A model generated the notes under the pieces. It had not been told where the DNA came from. It saw only the letters and a list, made by a program, of their open reading frames with translations, and did no database searches. Shown here in pieces: positions 39,593 through 48,690 of a DNA stretch of 64,000 bases. The translations under genes were made by a program, and so were the position numbers. Position 1 is the first letter of the stretch. The number at the start of each line of letters is the position of its first letter. The stretch comes from RZZS01 sp964491785 (lineage in GTDB: Bacteria; Pseudomonadota; Alphaproteobacteria; Micavibrionales; Micavibrionaceae). The DNA lies in assembly GCA_964491785.1 (NCBI GenBank), contig CAZBGS010000007.1:1-64000 (forward strand), in the 5' to 3' direction.

Positions 39593-40711
39593 TTAGAAGT
39601 TGACCTGAGTGCCGAGCAGAATGCTGGTAGCGTCGATGTCATTAGCACCGAAATCGTGTTCGATGTAGCTGATGGAACCGCGGAAGCTCATGCCGGGGCC
39701 ATAGGTGTAGACAACGCCGCCAGTGTAGCGATCCGTTTCCAGATCAGGAGCTGCGTTAACTTCGACTTCCTGATTGTAGTAGGAAGCGCCGAGCTTGAAC
39801 GGGCCGGTGGTGTAGTCGATGCCGACTACCCAGGTTTCCGTGTCGTCAAGGCCGACCGCGTCTGCATTGTTGTCACGCAGGTAGGCGACGCCAAGACCAA
39901 ACGGGCCCCAGTCGAAATCGACACCGACGTTCCAGAGTTTCCAGTCGTCCGTAGGATCGAGGGCACCAGGAGCAGGGTCTCTTTCGAAATTGATATGGCT
40001 GTAGCCAGCGCCGATCGCAAAGCCCAGTTCGTTCCACTGGCCTTCATAACGGACTCCGAGTTCGTATGCTTCCTGGAATGCAGCGGCTTCATCGTCTTCA
40101 CGAACGCCGGCAAGGGAAGTAGCATAGCCGCCGTTAGAACCGACGTCAGGCGTAAAGGACAGACCTGCCTGGAAGCCGTTGAGAACAGGCGTCAGGTAGG
40201 TGATCTTGTCGGCATAGCCGGTCGGGTTCTGGTCGTAGTCATACTGGATATTGCCGACCAGGTTGCCTGTGGCGATATCGTAGTTGACCGGCTGGATAAG
40301 CTGACGGATGCCGTCGACGTTCGAGTCGGCGGAAGGAGCGGCAACTTGCAGCAGGAAGGCTGCGCCGTCTTCAGCGCCGAGGTTTACACGACCCCAGCCG
40401 CCAGACATGTAGAGGTAGGATTCTTCTACTTCCATTGCGTCGACACCGCCATCGGCTTCCATTTCGAAGTGAGCGCCGACCGTCAGACCGTTGTCGAGGG
40501 TGGTTTCACCGGTGAAGTGGATTTCGGTGTTGCGCAGAAGGTCGAACTTGTTGACTTCGCGGCCGACAACTTCGTCCTGATCGACGAAAGCGCCGTAGCC
40601 CATGAAATAACCGCCGAGGCCCAGCTTGACTCCGCCTTCCTGGGCAAGAGCCGGGGTGGCTGCGAGTGCGAGACCGCAGATGGCGGCGCTGCTTAACAGA
40701 ACTTTTCTCAT
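39593..40711 (-). CDS. General outer-membrane porin
   Basis: The 372-residue precursor has a signal peptide ending TPALAQ and an all-beta barrel of alternating strands, with the acidic loop-forming middle and a C-terminal strand ending in Phe (LLGTQVNF), the mark for BAM recognition. Seen motifs include FDLLRNTEIHFTGETTLDNG and GWGRVNLGAEDGA, typical of alphaproteobacterial Porin_4/OmpC-like proteins. GGAGG lies seven bases before the ATG, and together with the strong terminator this suggests an abundant protein. The upstream region has an inverted repeat that could be an operator. Confidence 0.9.
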   Translation of the reverse strand: MRKVLLSSAAICGLALAATPALAQEGGVKLGLGGYFMGYGAFVDQDEVVGREVNKFDLLRNTEIHFTGETTLDNGLTVGAHFEMEADGGVDAMEVEESYLYMSGGWGRVNLGAEDGAAFLLQVAAPSADSNVDGIRQLIQPVNYDIATGNLVGNIQYDYDQNPTGYADKITYLTPVLNGFQAGLSFTPDVGSNGGYATSLAGVREDDEAAAFQEAYELGVRYEGQWNELGFAIGAGYSHINFERDPAPGALDPTDDWKLWNVGVDFDWGPFGLGVAYLRDNNADAVGLDDTETWVVGIDYTTGPFKLGASYYNQEVEVNAAPDLETDRYTGGVVYTYGPGMSFRGSISYIEHDFGANDIDATSILLGTQVNF

Positions 40712-41117
40712 TTAGATTTCCTCCAATCACATTACGTGACAAGTTTGTTGGTTAGAATCGATCCGGATCGGATCAAAGGTGTCACTTATAGCCAAGTAAC
40801 ACTGGAAATTAAGCCAGTGTTACCGCGCAGCGTCAACCAGACTTGTGCAGCAGTGCAACATTTTTAATTCACGATGTTGTTTTTATGCAACAGAGCAGCA
40901 GGGGGAAGGCCGGCGGGATTCTGGAGCACTGGACGATCAGGTTGAATCAAGTCATGCCCGCCCGTGCGGGGATACGGATACGGGAGAGTGAGAAATCCTG
41001 GCTAAACCCTGTTCACCCTGCCCAGACTCAGCGGGGGATACGCGGCATAAGGGAATTGAAGAATGCATAGAGGCCATGCTAGAACTTTTGAGACAGAAAC
41101 ATTATTGGTAGAGAAAG
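40712..41117. other. Divergent intergenic region between porin and DUF3576 gene
   Basis: This 406-bp region holds no gene. On the porin side it has a candidate -10 (minus strand TATAAG at 40785-40790), a perfect inverted repeat at 40796-40823, and a GATCCGGATC palindrome near 40760. A GC-rich element near 40950-40985 (ATGCCCGCCC...) has a relative at 38729-38763. I see no strong promoter for the plus-strand gene. Confidence 0.6.
40796..40823. promoter_or_regulatory. Perfect inverted repeat, candidate porin operator
   Basis: Ten-base arms (GTAACACTGG and its complement) flank an eight-base spacer. On the minus strand the repeat lies directly upstream of the candidate -10 element at 40785-40790, covering the spacer and -35 region. 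This placement suits a repressor site; a 5' hairpin is the alternative. Confidence 0.45.
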
Positions 41118-41660
41118 ATGCGTAGATTCGTTCGGTTTTCAGGTTTGGCGGTGGCTTTGGTCGCGGTAGCACTGACCGGAGCTTGCAGCGGTGTCAAGAA
41201 AGAAGCGAAGTACCCGACTGGCGCGCAGCGATCCGCGACAAATGACGACATCTATGCCCAGCCGGAAAGCATTTTCGGGCCCGGAGGTCTGCAGCTGTTC
41301 AACAACAAGGGCGAAGGCAGCGATGAAGCAGGGATCGGCGTCAACGCCTATCTGTGGAGAGCTTCGCTGGACACCATTTCCTTCATGCCGCTTGCCAGCG
41401 CCGATCCGTTCGGCGGCACGATACTTACCGACTGGTACCAGCCGCCGGAAAACCAGAACGAGCGTCTGAAACTGAATGTCTTCATTTTAAGCAAGCAGCT
41501 TAGATCCGACGGGGTGCGCGTTCGCGTATTCCGCCAGGTTTATAAAGGCGGCAAATGGGTGGACGCCGAAGCCTCCGAGGAAACCGGTCTGAAGCTTGAA
41601 GACGCCATTCTGACCAGAGCAAGGCAGCTGCGTGTTTCGGGGCTGGGAGTCGACAACTGA
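41118..41660 (+). CDS. DUF3576 lipoprotein
   Basis: The 180-residue precursor has a lipoprotein signal with lipobox TGAC (Cys23). The mature part has the DUF3576 pattern: SIFGPGGLQLF, then GIGVNAYLWRASLDTISFMP, ADPFGGTILTDWYQPPE and LKLNVFILSKQLRSDGVRV. The function is unknown; in alphaproteobacteria it is usually found beside leuS and lptE, as here, which hints at an envelope role. Confidence 0.9.
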   Translation: MRRFVRFSGLAVALVAVALTGACSGVKKEAKYPTGAQRSATNDDIYAQPESIFGPGGLQLFNNKGEGSDEAGIGVNAYLWRASLDTISFMPLASADPFGGTILTDWYQPPENQNERLKLNVFILSKQLRSDGVRVRVFRQVYKGGKWVDAEASEETGLKLEDAILTRARQLRVSGLGVDN

Positions 41661-41716
41661 CAAGCGGCTTGCGACGGTAAGTTTTTCACCCTCACCCTCC
41701 TGCTTCGCGGGTTCCT

Positions 41717-41744
41717 CCCTCTTCCGGCGGGAGAGGGGGGTTTT
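41717..41744 (+). terminator. Terminator-like hairpin after DUF3576 gene
   Basis: A six-base stem CCCTCT/AGAGGG with a nine-base loop and a short T run lies 57 bases after the stop. It belongs to a longer GC-rich intergenic repeat and may be a dispersed element. Confidence 0.5.
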
Positions 41745-41833
41745 GTTGGCGAATTGCCCGGCATTTGTGAAAGCTCTCTCGACTCTTCCGAAATAACTGC
41801 GCTATAAAAAGCCTTCCGATAAACGACAAGACG

Positions 41834-44428
41834 ATGCAAACAAAGATGGCCGAGCGATACAATATCAGGGAAACCGAGAGCAAATGGCGCAGAATCTGGA
41901 GCGAGCGCAAATGCTTTGAGGTTACGGAAGATCCTTCGAGGGAAAAATATTACGTGCTGGAGATGTTTCCTTATCCGTCGGGACGCATCCATGTGGGGCA
42001 TGTGCGCAACTACACTCTTGGCGATGTGGTCGCGCGTTACAGGCGGGCAAAGGGTTACAATGTTATTCATCCGATGGGCTGGGACGCTTTCGGGCTTCCG
42101 GCGGAAAACGCGGCGATAGAGCGCGGCGTGCATCCGGGCGTGTGGACGCGGCAGAATACCGCGGCGATGAAGGAACAGCTTAAATCCATGGGACTTTCCA
42201 TCGACTGGCAGAGGGAAGTTGCCACCTGCGAGGCGGACTATTACAGGCACGAACAGAAAATGTTTCTCGACTTCCTGAAAAAGGGGCTCGCTTACCGGCG
42301 GGAGTCGATAGTCAACTGGGATCCGGTTGATAATACGGTGCTTGCGAACGAGCAGGTTATCGATGGCAAGGGATGGCGCACCGGGGCGCCGGTGGAAAGG
42401 CGCAGGCTTTCGCAATGGTTTTTGAAAATTACCCATTACGCCGAAGATTTACTGGAATCGCTGAAGACACTGGATCGCTGGCCGGAAAAGGTAAGGCTGA
42501 TGCAGGAGAACTGGATCGGCAAGTCGGTGGGGATGCAGTTTACGTGGGATGTGTCTCCCTCTCATGGGGTTGCGGGAGATCACTCAAGTATCGAGGTTTT
42601 CACGACGAGGCCGGATACGTTGTTCGGGGCGGCGTTTCTGGCGCTGGCGCCGGATCATCCGATGAGCGAAAAGTTAGCCGGGGACAAGCCGGGATTCAAG
42701 GAGTTCGTGCGGCAGTGTCAGGCGCAGGGGACTTCGGAGGCGGCGATCGAGCAGGCGGAAAAACTGGGCTTTGATACCGGATATACGGCGACCCACCCTT
42801 TGCTCGGGCGGCAGGTGCCGGTTTTTGTCGCCAATTTTATTCTGATGGAATACGGAACCGGAGCGATTTTCGGGGTTCCGGCGCATGACCAGAGAGATCT
42901 CGATTTTGCGCGTAAATATAAGTTGCCGGTCAGGCCCGTGGTTATTCCCGAAGGGGCCGATCCTTCGGCCTTCGAAGTAGGGAGCGAGGCTTATACCGGG
43001 CCGGGCAGGCTCGCCAATTCGCAGTTCATGGACGGGATGAGCGTCGAGGAGGCCAAGGCCGATGTCATTCGCCGTTGCGAGGAGCAGGGAAGCGGATTCG
43101 GAACCACTCAATACAGACTCAGGGACTGGGGCGTTTCGCGGCAGCGTTACTGGGGATGCCCGATCCCGGTAATTCATTGCGAGACATGCGGGGTCGTGCC
43201 GGTGCCGGAAAAGGATCTACCGGTGACGTTGCCGGAGGATGTCACCTTCGACAAACCGGGTAATCCGCTTGCGCATCATCCGACGTGGAAATTCGTCAAG
43301 TGTCCTGAATGCGGCAGTGACGCGCAGCGCGAAACCGACACATTTGACACGTTTTTCGAATCGAGCTGGTATTTCGCGCGGTATTGCGACGCGCAGAATC
43401 CGAAGCAGGCTTTCGACGAGGCGAAGGCGAAATACTGGCTGCCGGTGGATCAGTATATCGGCGGGGTCGAGCATGCGGTTCTGCATCTGCTGTATTCGCG
43501 GTTTTTCACCCGGGCCCTGAAGGACTGCGGTTATCTCGATATCAAGGAGCCGTTTGCGGGTCTGTTCACGCAAGGGATGGTTACGCATGAGACCTATCAG
43601 GATCAGGACGGCAAGTGGCTTTATCCGACCGAAATCGAGAAAACCTCGGCGGAAAGCGCGATCAGGCTTGCTGACGGCAGCCCGGTGAAGATAGGGCCGT
43701 CGATCAAGATGTCGAAATCAAAGAAAAACACCATCGATCCGCAAGATATACTGGACACCTACGGGGCCGATGCGGCGAGGCTGTTTATCCTGTCGGATTC
43801 GCCGCCGGAGAGAGATCTGGAATGGACGGAGGCCGGGATCGAGGGGGCGTGGAAGTTCATCAACAGGATCTATAATTTCATCAGCGAACTCGAATTGCCC
43901 GAGGCCGGCAAAGGCTTTAATGGTTCGTTCACGGATAACGCGATGCAGCTGCGCCGCAAGACCCACGCGACGATTGCAGGAGTGGCCGCAGATATTGAAA
44001 ACTTCCATATGAACAAGGCAGTGGCCAAGGTGCGCGAGTTCGCCAATGCCCTGACCGCTTTTACCGCCGACGGCGAAGGCGAACGGTGGGCGCTGCGCGA
44101 AGGGGTGGAGGCGCTGGTGCGGATCATCAATCCGATGACGCCCCATATTGCCGAGGAGTTGTGGCAGAAACTGGGGCATGATGAGCTTCTTGTCGATACC
44201 CCCTGGCTGCAGGCGGACGCCTCGCTGCTGGAATCTTCCACGGCGACCATTGCCGTTCAGGTTAACGGCAAATTGAGGGCCACCATCACGCTGCCAAAGG
44301 ACTCCGGCAAGGAGATCGCGGAGAAGGCCGCGATGGAAGATGCAGGCGTGAGGCGCTCAATCGAGGGCAAAACGGTACGAAAGGTGATCGTTGTGCCCAA
44401 CAAGATCGTCAATATAGTGGCGGGGTAA
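41834..44428 (+). CDS. leuS: Leucyl-tRNA synthetase
   Basis: The 864-residue class I synthetase has the HIGH-type HVGH at 53-56 within PYPSGRIHVGHVRNY, an editing domain with TTRPDTLFGAAFLALAPDHP, the zinc-like CxxCG segment and KMSKS at 625-629. Length is as usual. ATG 41846 (MAERYNIRE) is an equally possible start. The stop overlaps the spacing of lptE by one base gap, as in many alphaproteobacteria. Confidence 0.97.
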   Translation: MQTKMAERYNIRETESKWRRIWSERKCFEVTEDPSREKYYVLEMFPYPSGRIHVGHVRNYTLGDVVARYRRAKGYNVIHPMGWDAFGLPAENAAIERGVHPGVWTRQNTAAMKEQLKSMGLSIDWQREVATCEADYYRHEQKMFLDFLKKGLAYRRESIVNWDPVDNTVLANEQVIDGKGWRTGAPVERRRLSQWFLKITHYAEDLLESLKTLDRWPEKVRLMQENWIGKSVGMQFTWDVSPSHGVAGDHSSIEVFTTRPDTLFGAAFLALAPDHPMSEKLAGDKPGFKEFVRQCQAQGTSEAAIEQAEKLGFDTGYTATHPLLGRQVPVFVANFILMEYGTGAIFGVPAHDQRDLDFARKYKLPVRPVVIPEGADPSAFEVGSEAYTGPGRLANSQFMDGMSVEEAKADVIRRCEEQGSGFGTTQYRLRDWGVSRQRYWGCPIPVIHCETCGVVPVPEKDLPVTLPEDVTFDKPGNPLAHHPTWKFVKCPECGSDAQRETDTFDTFFESSWYFARYCDAQNPKQAFDEAKAKYWLPVDQYIGGVEHAVLHLLYSRFFTRALKDCGYLDIKEPFAGLFTQGMVTHETYQDQDGKWLYPTEIEKTSAESAIRLADGSPVKIGPSIKMSKSKKNTIDPQDILDTYGADAARLFILSDSPPERDLEWTEAGIEGAWKFINRIYNFISELELPEAGKGFNGSFTDNAMQLRRKTHATIAGVAADIENFHMNKAVAKVREFANALTAFTADGEGERWALREGVEALVRIINPMTPHIAEELWQKLGHDELLVDTPWLQADASLLESSTATIAVQVNGKLRATITLPKDSGKEIAEKAAMEDAGVRRSIEGKTVRKVIVVPNKIVNIVAG

Positions 44429-44429
44429 C

Positions 44430-44942
44430 ATGAACCGGCCCCAAGCAGTGCTGGCGGTTTGTTTTATGCTTGGACTTGCGTCCTGCGGCTTTGCGCCAGT
44501 TTACGGCAGGATGGAAAGCGGTAATCCCGGCGTAAAGCATTTACTGGCGAGAACCGAAATATCATTGATCCCGAACCGGGAGGGCGTATACCTTCGCAAC
44601 AATCTGATCGACCGTTTTCATTTTTTCGGGGAGCCGGCAAATCCTGTATACAAACTGGTGATAACGCCTATAAGGCAAACTCTCACCGACCTTGATATCA
44701 CCAAGTCTTCCGATGCGACCAGAGGGCAGTTAAGGCTTGATACCACCATCCGTCTGGTGAGAACCTCTGATAAGAAAGTGGTTCTCGTCAGAGAACTTAC
44801 GGCAATAACCAGTTACAACATTCTGGCCAGCGAATTCACCAACAGGGTGTCCGAGGAAAACGCGCAGCAGGATGCCCTGGACGAACTGGCAAGGCAGATC
44901 GAAACGCACATTACTTTATACTTCAATCGTATTGGGGATTAA
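44430..44942 (+). CDS. lptE: LPS assembly lipoprotein LptE
   Basis: The 170-residue precursor has lipobox LASC followed by the family mark CGFAPVY. The mature part has the LptE beta strands and a helix rich in LDELARQIETHITL. LptE plugs LptD in the outer membrane to deliver LPS, so this organism makes LPS. In relatives holA follows lptE; here holA lies after parB instead. Confidence 0.88.
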   Translation: MNRPQAVLAVCFMLGLASCGFAPVYGRMESGNPGVKHLLARTEISLIPNREGVYLRNNLIDRFHFFGEPANPVYKLVITPIRQTLTDLDITKSSDATRGQLRLDTTIRLVRTSDKKVVLVRELTAITSYNILASEFTNRVSEENAQQDALDELARQIETHITLYFNRIGD

Positions 44943-45014
44943 GGAATTATAATTCCCCTGCACTTGTTGATTTTATACCAGGTTAATTGGTTACCGGTAT
45001 GAAAGGGTTGGCAG

Positions 45015-46436
45015 GTGTCTGAAGTCAGACCTGATAACAAGCATCTGATTTCGCATCCCGAGGATGTGCTGCATCTTTACCAGGGCGCGGGTTCGGGGAG
45101 CGAGAGGATAGGGGCCGAGGCTGAGTTCAGCTTTTATGACCCGGCGACTTTGAAGGTGATGTCCCTTGAGCAACAGAGATGGATCGTCAGCCGCTCTACT
45201 TTCAACGTCCATCTGGAGCCAGGAGCCGATTTGCTGGAGGTCGCGAGCAAGGCCTATCCTCCGGATCAGGCGGTGAAAGTCATCGAGGATACAGCCGAAA
45301 TGCTCGCCGAGCTGGATGTTCTGGCGGCGGAAGCGGGACTTGTCAGATGTCCTTTCGAATTCATGCCGAATGTTCAGGCGGACAGACTGCTTGAAAATAT
45401 TTCCAAGGTTCCACGATTTCAAACCTTTTTCGTGCCGGTTCGTGAAGACATGCGCGATATCGCCCGGCATTTCGTGCTTTCCAAGTCGGCCCAGGTTTCG
45501 GTCAGCTACCGCGACCCCGGTCATTTGCTGGAGAACATGCGGAGGCTTTATTTTCTGGCACCGTTTCTTTTTATGCTTTCCGACAACAACCCCGGCTTTG
45601 TCGAAGGCAATCCCGAGCCTGTCAATTACCATCCGGGGCTGGTTTTCCGCTCTTCGCTTGGCTTTCGGGGCGGGATACCGCCTCACTTCTGGACGGCCGA
45701 AAGCGGGGAAGATTATATCGGCGGGCATATCGAGCAGGTAATGAGCGGGGCGATGTTCGCCTATTTCGAGCGGGATGGCACACTGGTTCGCCTGCCAAAC
45801 GGCAATTATACGAATTTTCTTGAATTGCAAATGGCCGGACAGGAACTTAACACTCTTTCCAATTACTTTCTGGCACAGAGCACACTCTGGCCCGATATCA
45901 AAATCGCGCAAATAACGGGCGATTCCGGAGAGGTTACCGGGCACAGATATGAAGCCAGGATGTTTGGCTCGGGGCCGCATCAGTATGCCAGCGCGGTTGT
46001 CATTGTCAGGGCGCTTGCCTTTAATCAAAATTTTGCGTCAAGGGTTTCGAGGCTTTTAAAGGAATTCGGGTTTTATTGCGATTCCCCGGCTTCTTCAAGG
46101 CAGCTGCTTGAGGAAAGCTATTTGCAGGCAAGGGTTCATGGAGGCAGGTATTTCAGTATACGATATGGTATCGGCACAATGCGAGACTTTGCCGGCATGT
46201 TTGCCGAGGCGCTGGAAGAATTTTTTAGCGAGGAGCCTGAATACCGCAAGTTCTCAGAACCATTATTGCATATTTGCAGAACCGGACGTACAGACGCTTT
46301 CGCGAACCGGAAATATTTGTCCGGGTATGAACATGTTCTGGATTTTCTAAAAAATATTCCAGATAATTTTTTTAATCAACTCCAGTCAATGGATCGTAAA
46401 TTGGATAATTATAATAAAAGAATAGCCAATATCTAA
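45015..46436 (+). CDS. Glutamate-cysteine ligase-like (GCS2 superfamily) protein
   Basis: The 473-residue protein begins at a GTG with a weak AAAGGG site. It has the fold markers of the carboxylate-amine ligase group: an early acidic metal site RIGAEAEFSFYD, then STFNVHLEPGADLLEVASKA with an active-site acid, then a SLGFRGGIPPHFW block and HRYEARMFGSGPHQYASA. I infer ATP-dependent ligation to glutamate or a related substrate; a true GshA is not proven. It is alone between lptE and an unknown gene. Confidence 0.55.
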   Translation: MSEVRPDNKHLISHPEDVLHLYQGAGSGSERIGAEAEFSFYDPATLKVMSLEQQRWIVSRSTFNVHLEPGADLLEVASKAYPPDQAVKVIEDTAEMLAELDVLAAEAGLVRCPFEFMPNVQADRLLENISKVPRFQTFFVPVREDMRDIARHFVLSKSAQVSVSYRDPGHLLENMRRLYFLAPFLFMLSDNNPGFVEGNPEPVNYHPGLVFRSSLGFRGGIPPHFWTAESGEDYIGGHIEQVMSGAMFAYFERDGTLVRLPNGNYTNFLELQMAGQELNTLSNYFLAQSTLWPDIKIAQITGDSGEVTGHRYEARMFGSGPHQYASAVVIVRALAFNQNFASRVSRLLKEFGFYCDSPASSRQLLEESYLQARVHGGRYFSIRYGIGTMRDFAGMFAEALEEFFSEEPEYRKFSEPLLHICRTGRTDAFANRKYLSGYEHVLDFLKNIPDNFFNQLQSMDRKLDNYNKRIANI

Positions 46437-46623
46437 AACTTTATTTGAATTCATACTAATATTTATATTAATTATCATATGGTTAGCTTTAATTCCGAAA
46501 CGATATTACTTGTCATAATCTAAATATTATGATGAAATTAGTATAGGCAACAACGCTTATAAACAAGCAGCCCCCTTGGAAATAACGAAGCGTTTTTATC
46601 AAGTCTGTTTGTCGGGTGGGAAA
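46437..46623. other. AT-rich intergenic region
   Basis: The stretch of about 190 bases is markedly A/T-rich against its neighbours. One TTATAAACA near 46556 is one mismatch from a DnaA box. I see no gene, hairpin or clear promoter. Confidence 0.4.
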
Positions 46624-47133
46624 ATGAAAAAGAGTAATTGTGTTAAACGGTTGATAGTCAACCGGATAGATTTTGTACGCGCTTTTTCGATGGCGCTTTC
46701 AGTTATCGTTTTTATTCTGGCCCTCACTGCAGGTTCAGCCTGGTCGCTGGACTTTGCCCGCCTCGCGTATAGTGATGGCGGTACCGGTACCGGGCCGGAA
46801 TATGATACCCTTCCTTCTTCGTTGTATGCGGAAGCCTGTCTCCCCTTGCTTGAAGCCAGCTACGCTGGCACCCTGTCCGTAAGCAATGAAGATGAAGTCC
46901 GGCCCTCAGCCGGGAAAGTCAAGGCCGTAGTTCTCGGAATAGTTCTCGGTGCCAGATTTGCCCTTACGCCCGTTAATTATCCTGAAGAAAGCTCTGACTA
47001 TGATTCTGCCCAGGCTTCCGTTTCGCAACCACCCTATTCCGGTGACACGCATGTTCTTGCGGTATCCGCTTACCGGAGTTGCATGAAGGAAGCCGCCCTG
47101 AAGGAGCGCACCCGAATTCAGCGGGAATTGTAG
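46624..47133 (+). CDS. Exported protein of unknown function
   Basis: I choose ATG 46624, with GGGTGGGA upstream, over an in-frame start at 46576. The 169-residue precursor has a signal peptide (hydrophobic 23-41, ending SAWSL). The mature part has two to three cysteines (EACLPL, RSCMKEA), a GIVLGARFAL hydrophobic patch and a charged C-terminal helix. I recognise no family. A terminator follows. Confidence 0.6.
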   Translation: MKKSNCVKRLIVNRIDFVRAFSMALSVIVFILALTAGSAWSLDFARLAYSDGGTGTGPEYDTLPSSLYAEACLPLLEASYAGTLSVSNEDEVRPSAGKVKAVVLGIVLGARFALTPVNYPEESSDYDSAQASVSQPPYSGDTHVLAVSAYRSCMKEAALKERTRIQREL

Positions 47134-47167
47134 GCTCCTTTCCTTAGCTGTCCCTGCATTACTTTCA

Positions 47168-47200
47168 CTGCTTCCGTCTAAGTCGGGCGGAAGCAGTTTT
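47168..47200 (+). terminator. Rho-independent terminator
   Basis: A nine-base perfect stem (47168-47176 with 47188-47196), an eleven-base loop and a TTTT tract follow the exported protein gene and precede the parS site. Confidence 0.9.
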
Positions 47201-47211
47201 CTTTTGGAATC

Positions 47212-47227
47212 TGTTTCACGTGAAACA
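47212..47227. promoter_or_regulatory. parS: parS centromere-like site 1
   Basis: TGTTTCACGTGAAACA is a perfect 16-base palindrome and the exact consensus for ParB binding. It lies 52 bases before mnmE, in the intergenic region, and 4 kb from parAB. ParB loads at parS and spreads; parS is usually near the replication origin. Confidence 0.95.
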
Positions 47228-47278
47228 GGTTTCTTAATAAATTGAAGTTAATGATTTTTTATTATAGATAATGTCAGC

Positions 47279-48634
47279 ATGACTATTTCAGATACGATTT
47301 ATGCGCTTTCTACTCCGCCTGGCCGCGGGGCTCTTGCCGTGATCAGGGTTTCAGGCGATAGGGCAGCAGAATCCATTCGATGCCTTACCGGGAAGGAAGC
47401 CGGCGAGTCAAGAAAAGCGGTGTTGCGGACGTTCCGCAGTGGCGGCGGAGCGGTTATAGATCGCGGACTTGCCTTGTATTTCCGGGGGCCATCGAGTTAT
47501 ACCGGTGAGGATATGGCGGAATTTCACCTTCACGGCGGGCTTGCGGTGGTCAGTTCGATGATGGCGGCGCTCTCGGAAATTCCGGGTTTAAGGCAGGCTG
47601 AGCCGGGTGAGTTCACCCGGCGGGCATTCGAGAACGGACGCATGGATCTGACCGAAGCAGAGGCGGTGGCCGATCTGATCGATGCCGAAACGGAGGCACA
47701 GCGAATTCAGGCAATGTCGCAGCTCGGCGGCTCGTTATCGCAGCTTTATAATGACTGGCGGGGAAGGCTGAGCCGGGTGCTGGCCTATATGGAAGCCGAT
47801 CTCGATTTTTCGGATGAGGATCTGCCCGACAGTCTTTTTGAGAAGGCGCGGCCCGAGCTTGAAATAATAACGCAGGAAATCAGGAGGCACCTTGACGACA
47901 ATCACCGTGGCGAGCGATTGCGCTGCGGCGTGCACGTTGCGGTGATAGGGGCGCCGAATGCCGGGAAGTCCAGTCTGGTGAACGTTCTGGCCAGACGCGA
48001 GGCTGCTATCGTTTCGGAGTTCGCGGGGACGACGCGGGACGTAATCGAGGTGCATCTCGACCTTGGCGGCTATCCGGTAATACTGGCTGATACGGCGGGT
48101 CTCCGTCCTGAGCAGCTTGGTGAGGGCGATCAGGCGCTGATCGAGAGAGAGGGAATCCGCAGGGCGCTGAAGCGGGCAGAGGAATCAGATATAAGATTAC
48201 TGATTTTCGATGGCGGTAAGTTGCCGTCGGTTGATTTCGCCACATATTCGCTGATGGACAGGAATTCGCTGCTGGTTGTGAACAAGGTCGACGGCGGTAT
48301 GCTGGAACTTCCCGAAGAGCTTTCGGGGAGGGCTGTGCAAATTTCGGCGAAAACCGGGTTCGGTCTGCCGGAGCTGGTTAATGCGTTGACTGAAAGGATA
48401 TCGGAATTGCTTGGCGCGGTTTCGCAAAACGCTCCTGCCCTCACCCGCGAGCGTCATCGCAGATCGATTGAGAATTGCAGCAAGGCGCTTGACCGTTCCT
48501 TCACGGCGCGCCTGCCCGAGTTGGCGGCCGAGGATGTGAGACTGGCTTTGCGGGAGCTTGGCAGAATAACCGGCAGAGTGGATGTTGAAGATCTGCTTGA
48601 TATTATTTTCCGTGATTTTTGTATAGGTAAGTAA
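47279..48634 (+). CDS. mnmE: tRNA modification GTPase MnmE
   Basis: The 451-residue GTPase has the N-terminal folate-binding domain (TIYALSTPPGRGALAVIRVSG), G1 GAPNAGKS at 224-231, G3 DTAG at 271-274, a G4 NKVD and the C-terminal FCIGK at 447-451. With MnmG it makes the 5-carboxymethylaminomethyl modification of wobble uridine in tRNA. The mnmG gene follows after 56 bases. Confidence 0.97.
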   Translation: MTISDTIYALSTPPGRGALAVIRVSGDRAAESIRCLTGKEAGESRKAVLRTFRSGGGAVIDRGLALYFRGPSSYTGEDMAEFHLHGGLAVVSSMMAALSEIPGLRQAEPGEFTRRAFENGRMDLTEAEAVADLIDAETEAQRIQAMSQLGGSLSQLYNDWRGRLSRVLAYMEADLDFSDEDLPDSLFEKARPELEIITQEIRRHLDDNHRGERLRCGVHVAVIGAPNAGKSSLVNVLARREAAIVSEFAGTTRDVIEVHLDLGGYPVILADTAGLRPEQLGEGDQALIEREGIRRALKRAEESDIRLLIFDGGKLPSVDFATYSLMDRNSLLVVNKVDGGMLELPEELSGRAVQISAKTGFGLPELVNALTERISELLGAVSQNAPALTRERHRRSIENCSKALDRSFTARLPELAAEDVRLALRELGRITGRVDVEDLLDIIFRDFCIGK

Positions 48635-48690
48635 CCAGAAAATATAAAATTTCTGGTAAAGGTTAATCGAAAAGGTATATAAAAACCGCC

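Noticed and set aside
44991..46028. Minus-strand frame of 345 codons
   Set aside because: Shadow of the GCS2-like ligase, whose plus-strand frame carries motifs.
46437..46623. AT-rich stretch as replication origin
   Set aside because: Only one near-consensus DnaA box is visible; composition alone is not enough.
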